DNA of 64,000 nt from Anaerolineae bacterium (GTDB lineage: Bacteria; Chloroflexota; Anaerolineae; Aggregatilineales; Aggregatilineaceae): the NCBI GenBank assembly GCA_027494015.1, contig JAOSJP010000037.1, positions 186,001 through 250,000 of the forward strand, given 5' to 3'. The notes beneath the pieces are model-generated. The model was not told the origin of the DNA, did no database searches, and saw nothing but the letters and a program-made list of their open reading frames with translations. Shown here one piece after another: positions 61,063 through 64,000 of this stretch (positions are counted from its first letter, which is position 1; each line of letters begins with the position of its first letter). The translations under genes and the position numbers were made by a program.

Positions 61063-62058
61063 TCAGCGCAGCACCGGCCACGTCTCGCGGCGCAGGTAGT
61101 CGCGCAGAATCTGCGGCGTGTCCGTGAAGTCTACGAACGGCTGAGCCAGCAGCTCTTCGATTGGCTTGAAGGCAACGGCGCTGGCTTCCTCACCATCCGC
61201 GTGGAGCGTCCCGCCGGTGACGCGGCACTCAACAGCCAGGCCCAGGTTGTGCGCCAGGTCGCCGTTGGGAAAGCGGGCCAGCATCAGCGCCGTCTCGCTG
61301 TAAAGGCCCACGACGCGGACCGGCTCCACAATCAGCCCCGTCTCCTCGCGCACCTCGCGCACGATGGTGGCGGTGGTCGTCTCACCCAGATCGGCGTAAC
61401 CGCTCGGCGGGTGCCACAGTCCATCGTCGGTGCGCCGCGTGCATAGCAATTCGCCGTGCTCATTGGGCACCAGGCCCATGCCTCCTGGCAGGATCACCGC
61501 CGCGTGCCCGACCGCCGCGCGCAGCAGCGGGTAGTAGGGCGTCAGGACCGGCTCGGCGTAGACCGGCTCCAGCACAGCCTCGTCCGGCGACTCCAGGGCG
61601 GCGCGAACCATCGCCCGGTAAGCGGGCGGGAAGTGCGGCAAGGCTTCATCCACCGCCATCCAGGTGACAGCCAGCGTCTCGGCTCCGTCGGCGCGAATCT
61701 GGCCCCCGACCGGGCGCGAGACGACGCACGCCGTCCACTGCTGAACGCAGTCTCCGTTGGGATAGCGCAGGTTATAGTCGGGGTGACTGAAGACGCCGAC
61801 CAGCCGCTCGACTTCGACGCGCAGGCCGGTCTCTTCCAGCGTCTCGCGCTCGGCGCAAGCGCGGATGTCCTCGCCCGGCTCCAATGCGCCGCCGGGCACG
61901 CTCAGCCAGTCAAAGTCGTAGCGGCGCTGGACGAGGATGCGCCCGGTCTCATCGAAAACCAGGTTGGTGGCGTAGACGAGATAGATGAGCCGGGGGCCAA
62001 CGCGCTCGCGCAGCCACTTGACGTAGCCATCGGCCCGGCTGACGAATTCCTGTGGCAC
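61063..62058 (-). CDS. Two-domain Nudix hydrolase
   Basis: A 331-residue protein made of two Nudix domains in tandem, each with a full box: GGALEPGEDIRACAERETLE-ETGL (about residues 56-79) and GYADLGETTTATIVREVREE-TGL (about 218-240). Each should bind Mg and hydrolyse nucleoside-diphosphate-linked compounds. An N-terminal extension (MPQEFVSRADGYVKWLRERV) precedes domain 1. It is upstream of, and likely co-transcribed with, the amylosucrase-like gene (16-base gap). Substrate unknown; sugar nucleotides would fit the neighbour. Confidence 0.93.
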   Translation of the reverse strand: MPQEFVSRADGYVKWLRERVGPRLIYLVYATNLVFDETGRILVQRRYDFDWLSVPGGALEPGEDIRACAERETLEETGLRVEVERLVGVFSHPDYNLRYPNGDCVQQWTACVVSRPVGGQIRADGAETLAVTWMAVDEALPHFPPAYRAMVRAALESPDEAVLEPVYAEPVLTPYYPLLRAAVGHAAVILPGGMGLVPNEHGELLCTRRTDDGLWHPPSGYADLGETTTATIVREVREETGLIVEPVRVVGLYSETALMLARFPNGDLAHNLGLAVECRVTGGTLHADGEEASAVAFKPIEELLAQPFVDFTDTPQILRDYLRRETWPVLR

Positions 62059-62099
62059 TGTCTGTCCCTCCCAGTATCAAACCCGCCCTCATTGTACCG

Positions 62100-63065
62100 G
62101 GCTGGGGGCCTTCTGTCATGGGGGCGCTGCGGGGCAATCGCATCAAACGTGCGCGGTGTTCTACCTCACCCCCTGGCCTCGCCCCGCTCGGCTTGCCCCC
62201 TCTCCGTCAACGGAGAGGGGGCGGCGAGGCGCGCCAGCGCCGAGCGGGGGTGAGGTCAACCAGGACGCAGCAGAGCAGCGCCCCTACCTGACAGGTTTTG
62301 TACGCACCCGTCGCGGCGATAAGCCCCGCACGGCGTCAGCGCCTAAAGCCGCGAGCGCGGCGCCCCTCTCCGTTGACGGAGAGGGGCGGCAGGCGCGTGA
62401 GCGCCGAGCGGGGGTGAGGCAACCAGGCGCAGCAGAGCAGCACCCCTACCTGACGGGTTCTGCGCGGCACTCCTGCAGGGCAATCGCATCAAACGTGCGC
62501 GGTGTTCTACCTCACCCCCTGGCCTCGCCCCGCTCGGCTTGCCCCCTCTCCGTCAACGGAGAGGGGGCGGCGAGGCGCGCCAGCGCCGAGCGGGGGTGAG
62601 GTCAACCAGGACGCAGCAGAGCAGCACCCCTACCTGACAGGCTTTGCGCGCACCCGTCGCGGCGATAAGCGCGATAAAGAGACTTCCGAAGTTTTCGAAA
62701 ACTTCGGAAGTCTGGCGTTATGAGCGCCCCTCACTTTACCTCACCCCCAGCCTCGCCCCGCTCGGCTTGCCCCCTCTCCGTTGACGGAGAGGGGGCGGCG
62801 AGGCGCGCCAGCGCCGAGCGGGGGTGAGGTCAACCAGGGCGCAGCAGAGCAGCGCCCCTACCTGACGGGTTTTGCGCGGCACTCCAGCAGGGCAATCGCA
62901 TCAAACGTGCGCGGTGTTCTACCTCACCCCCAGCCTCGCCCCGCTCGGTGCCCCCTCTCCGTTGACGGAGAGGGGGCGGCGAGGCGCGTGAGCGCCGCGC
63001 GGGGGTGAGGTCAAGCGGGGCGCAGCAGAGCAGCACCCCTACCTGACGGGTTTTGCGCGGCACCC
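62100..63065. repeat. Array of five palindromic repeat cores
   Basis: Five cores lie in tandem (about 62160-62310, 62340-62462, 62505-62650, 62738-62880, 62923-63060). Most open with GGGCAATCGCATCAAACGTG-CGCGG and GTTCTACCTCACC, hold CCCTCTCCGT(C/T)(A/G)ACGGAGAG, and end CAGCAGAGCAG(C/T)(G/A)CCCCTACC and TTTTGCGCG-CACCC. A 34-bp perfect GACTTCCGAAGT palindrome sits at 62680-62713. GTCGCGGCGATAAGC is present twice (about 62310 and 62656). No coding gene. Confidence 0.85.
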
Positions 63066-63069
63066 AACC

Positions 63070-63098
63070 TTGACACTGCCGGGGCGCGCTGCTACAAT
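63070..63098 (+). promoter_or_regulatory. Sigma-70 promoter of tRNA-Ala
   Basis: TTGACA at 63070-63075, 17-base spacer, TACAAT at 63093-63098, about 45 bases before the tRNA. A near-consensus promoter directly abutting the last repeat copy. Confidence 0.85.
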
Positions 63099-63143
63099 TC
63101 CGGCACACTGGGGCGAGTACCCCCTTGCTTGTCCTGGTGTCGC

Positions 63144-63216
<73 letters not shown>

Positions 63217-63220
63217 CACC

Positions 63221-63250
63221 CGCCCGCCCGGATCGGCGGGCGTTTTGTTT
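63221..63250 (+). terminator. Rho-independent terminator of tRNA-Ala
   Basis: CGCCCGCC (63221-63228), loop CGGATC, GGCGGGCG (63235-63242), then TTTTGTTTG. Confidence 0.92.
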
Positions 63251-63324
63251 GTGCGGATCGCCGGCGTAGAATAGCAACGGCGGTCGCACGCGCTCTCAAA
63301 ACTGCTCAGCAGGGAGGAATGGCC

Positions 63325-63801
63325 ATGCGCGCTGTGTTGCAGCGGGTGCGGAGCGGGGCCGTTCGCGTTGACGGGGAGATTGTTGGCGCGATTGAGCACG
63401 GCTTCGTGATCCTGGTCGGGGTAGGACATGGCGACGGTGACGCGCAGGCCCAATGGCTGGCGCGCAAGATCGCCGGGCTGCGCGTCTTCGAGGATGCCGA
63501 CGGCAAGTTCAACCTCTCGCTGCTGGATGTGGGCGGCGGCTGCCTGGTCGTCTCGCAGTTCACGCTCTACGCCGACGCGCGCAAGGGCCGCCGCCCCAGC
63601 TTCACCGACGCCGCCCCGCCACAGGTCGCCGAGCCGCTGATCGCGCGCTTTGCCGACATGCTGCGCCGGGCGGGGGTGCAGCGCGTGGCGATGGGCGTCT
63701 TCGGCGCGCGGATGCAGGTCGAGATTCACAACGACGGCCCGGTGACGATCTGGCTGGACACCGACGCGCTGCCGGCGGGCGAGGGCGAGGGCGCGCGGTG
63801 A
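63325..63801 (+). CDS. dtd: D-aminoacyl-tRNA deacylase
   Basis: A 158-residue editing enzyme that removes D-amino acids (and Gly from tRNA-Ala) from tRNA. Family marks: [20 protein letters not shown] at the start, [20 protein letters not shown] (SQFTLY active site) and the cross-subunit Gly-cisPro loop [18 protein letters not shown] at 63312-63317 spaces correctly for the ATG at 63325, not 63319. It is directly downstream of tRNA-Ala but behind a terminator, so it probably has its own promoter. Confidence 0.96.
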   Translation: MRAVLQRVRSGAVRVDGEIVGAIEHGFVILVGVGHGDGDAQAQWLARKIAGLRVFEDADGKFNLSLLDVGGGCLVVSQFTLYADARKGRRPSFTDAAPPQVAEPLIARFADMLRRAGVQRVAMGVFGARMQVEIHNDGPVTIWLDTDALPAGEGEGAR

Positions 63802-63824
63802 TCGGCGCCTGATTCCGCCCGCCG

Positions 63825-64000
63825 GGGGCGTACAGAACCTGTCAGGCGGGGACGCATCGAGAAGGTGACAGACTCCCGGAGTGAGCGAGGCTTCGGAAGT
63901 TCTTTGTGGGCGCAGATGCGGAGTCCTCTGATTTCGCTGCGTTTTCCCGGCGCAGCCTTGCCGAACGGTGCTACTTCCTTTATAGTTCCGTTTAGTCGCA
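63825..64000. repeat. Degenerate repeat fragments to window end
   Basis: GTACAGAACCTGTCAGGCGG matches the family-1 left end, and GAGGCTTCGGAAGTTCT the palindrome family. No gene is visible up to the window end. Confidence 0.45.

Noticed and set aside
62100..63065. CRISPR array
   Set aside because: The repeated units are about 150-200 bp palindromic elements with unequal spacing and no uniform short repeat/spacer structure; no cas genes are present.

Overview
The window is a GC-rich bacterial chromosome fragment. The codon use, the T-box-controlled trp and phe genes, the Thr/Pro-rich secreted tails, the serine/threonine kinase with long TPR arrays and the mass of short interspersed palindromic repeats all suggest a Chloroflexota (Anaerolineae-like) genome, probably assembled from a metagenome. 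The lineage call is an inference from gene style, not from a marker gene. Most genes are ordinary single-copy housekeeping or accessory genes; the space between them is filled with several families of mobile-looking palindromic repeats.

Layout. 1-5.7 kb: end of an XdhC-type gene, rplI (bL9), a small zinc-ribbon protein, a RodZ-like membrane protein with a Thr/Pro tail, an ASCH protein, and a winged-helix-like protein overlapping a DUF402 protein. 5.7-13.7 kb: a secreted SH3-like protein, then a T-box leader, pheS, an MntA-type nucleotidyltransferase with a truncated HepT partner, an orphan CoxM-like protein, map and pheT. 14-18.5 kb: a kinase with 22 TPRs, followed by an FHA protein. 18.7-30 kb: an SDR epimerase, an IS110 element, a TolB-like secreted protein, rpmJ, a hydroxyacid dehydrogenase, a cold-shock protein, an ethylbenzene-dehydrogenase-like haem protein and a glycoside hydrolase. 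30-35.5 kb: an ABC-2 exporter (ATPase plus two permeases) and a membrane-anchored HExxH protein. 35.5-42.8 kb (minus strand): a complete trp operon, trpEGDCFBA, behind a T-box leader with a UGG specifier. 43-45.6 kb: gatA and a UPF0173 hydrolase. 45.7-49.6 kb: a cluster of transposases broken by low-complexity sequence that looks like assembly artefact. 49.7-51.7 kb: an ACT protein, a BON-like protein and purC. 52.7-56.2 kb: a formate dehydrogenase whose two open frames are joined by an in-frame TGA (selenocysteine), a PhoB-type response regulator, and a DUF4926 gene beside a DUF6883 pseudogene. 56.6-62 kb: a PhnP-like hydrolase, two RidA paralogues, a hypothetical protein, a frameshifted amylosucrase-like gene and a two-domain Nudix protein. 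62-64 kb: an array of repeat cores, tRNA-Ala(CGC) and dtd.

Most notable points. (1) The TGA at 54399-54401 sits exactly at the catalytic selenocysteine of a formate dehydrogenase. (2) The roughly 200-bp palindromic repeats have terminal inverted repeats and flanking direct repeats of 8 or 15 bp, so they appear to have moved. A second family ends in CTAG and supplies the TAG stop codon of two unrelated genes. (3) The kinase carries seven copies of a three-TPR super-repeat. (4) Two toxin-antitoxin-like pairs are visibly decayed. (5) The 45.7-48.8 kb stretch should be re-assembled before any biological reading.
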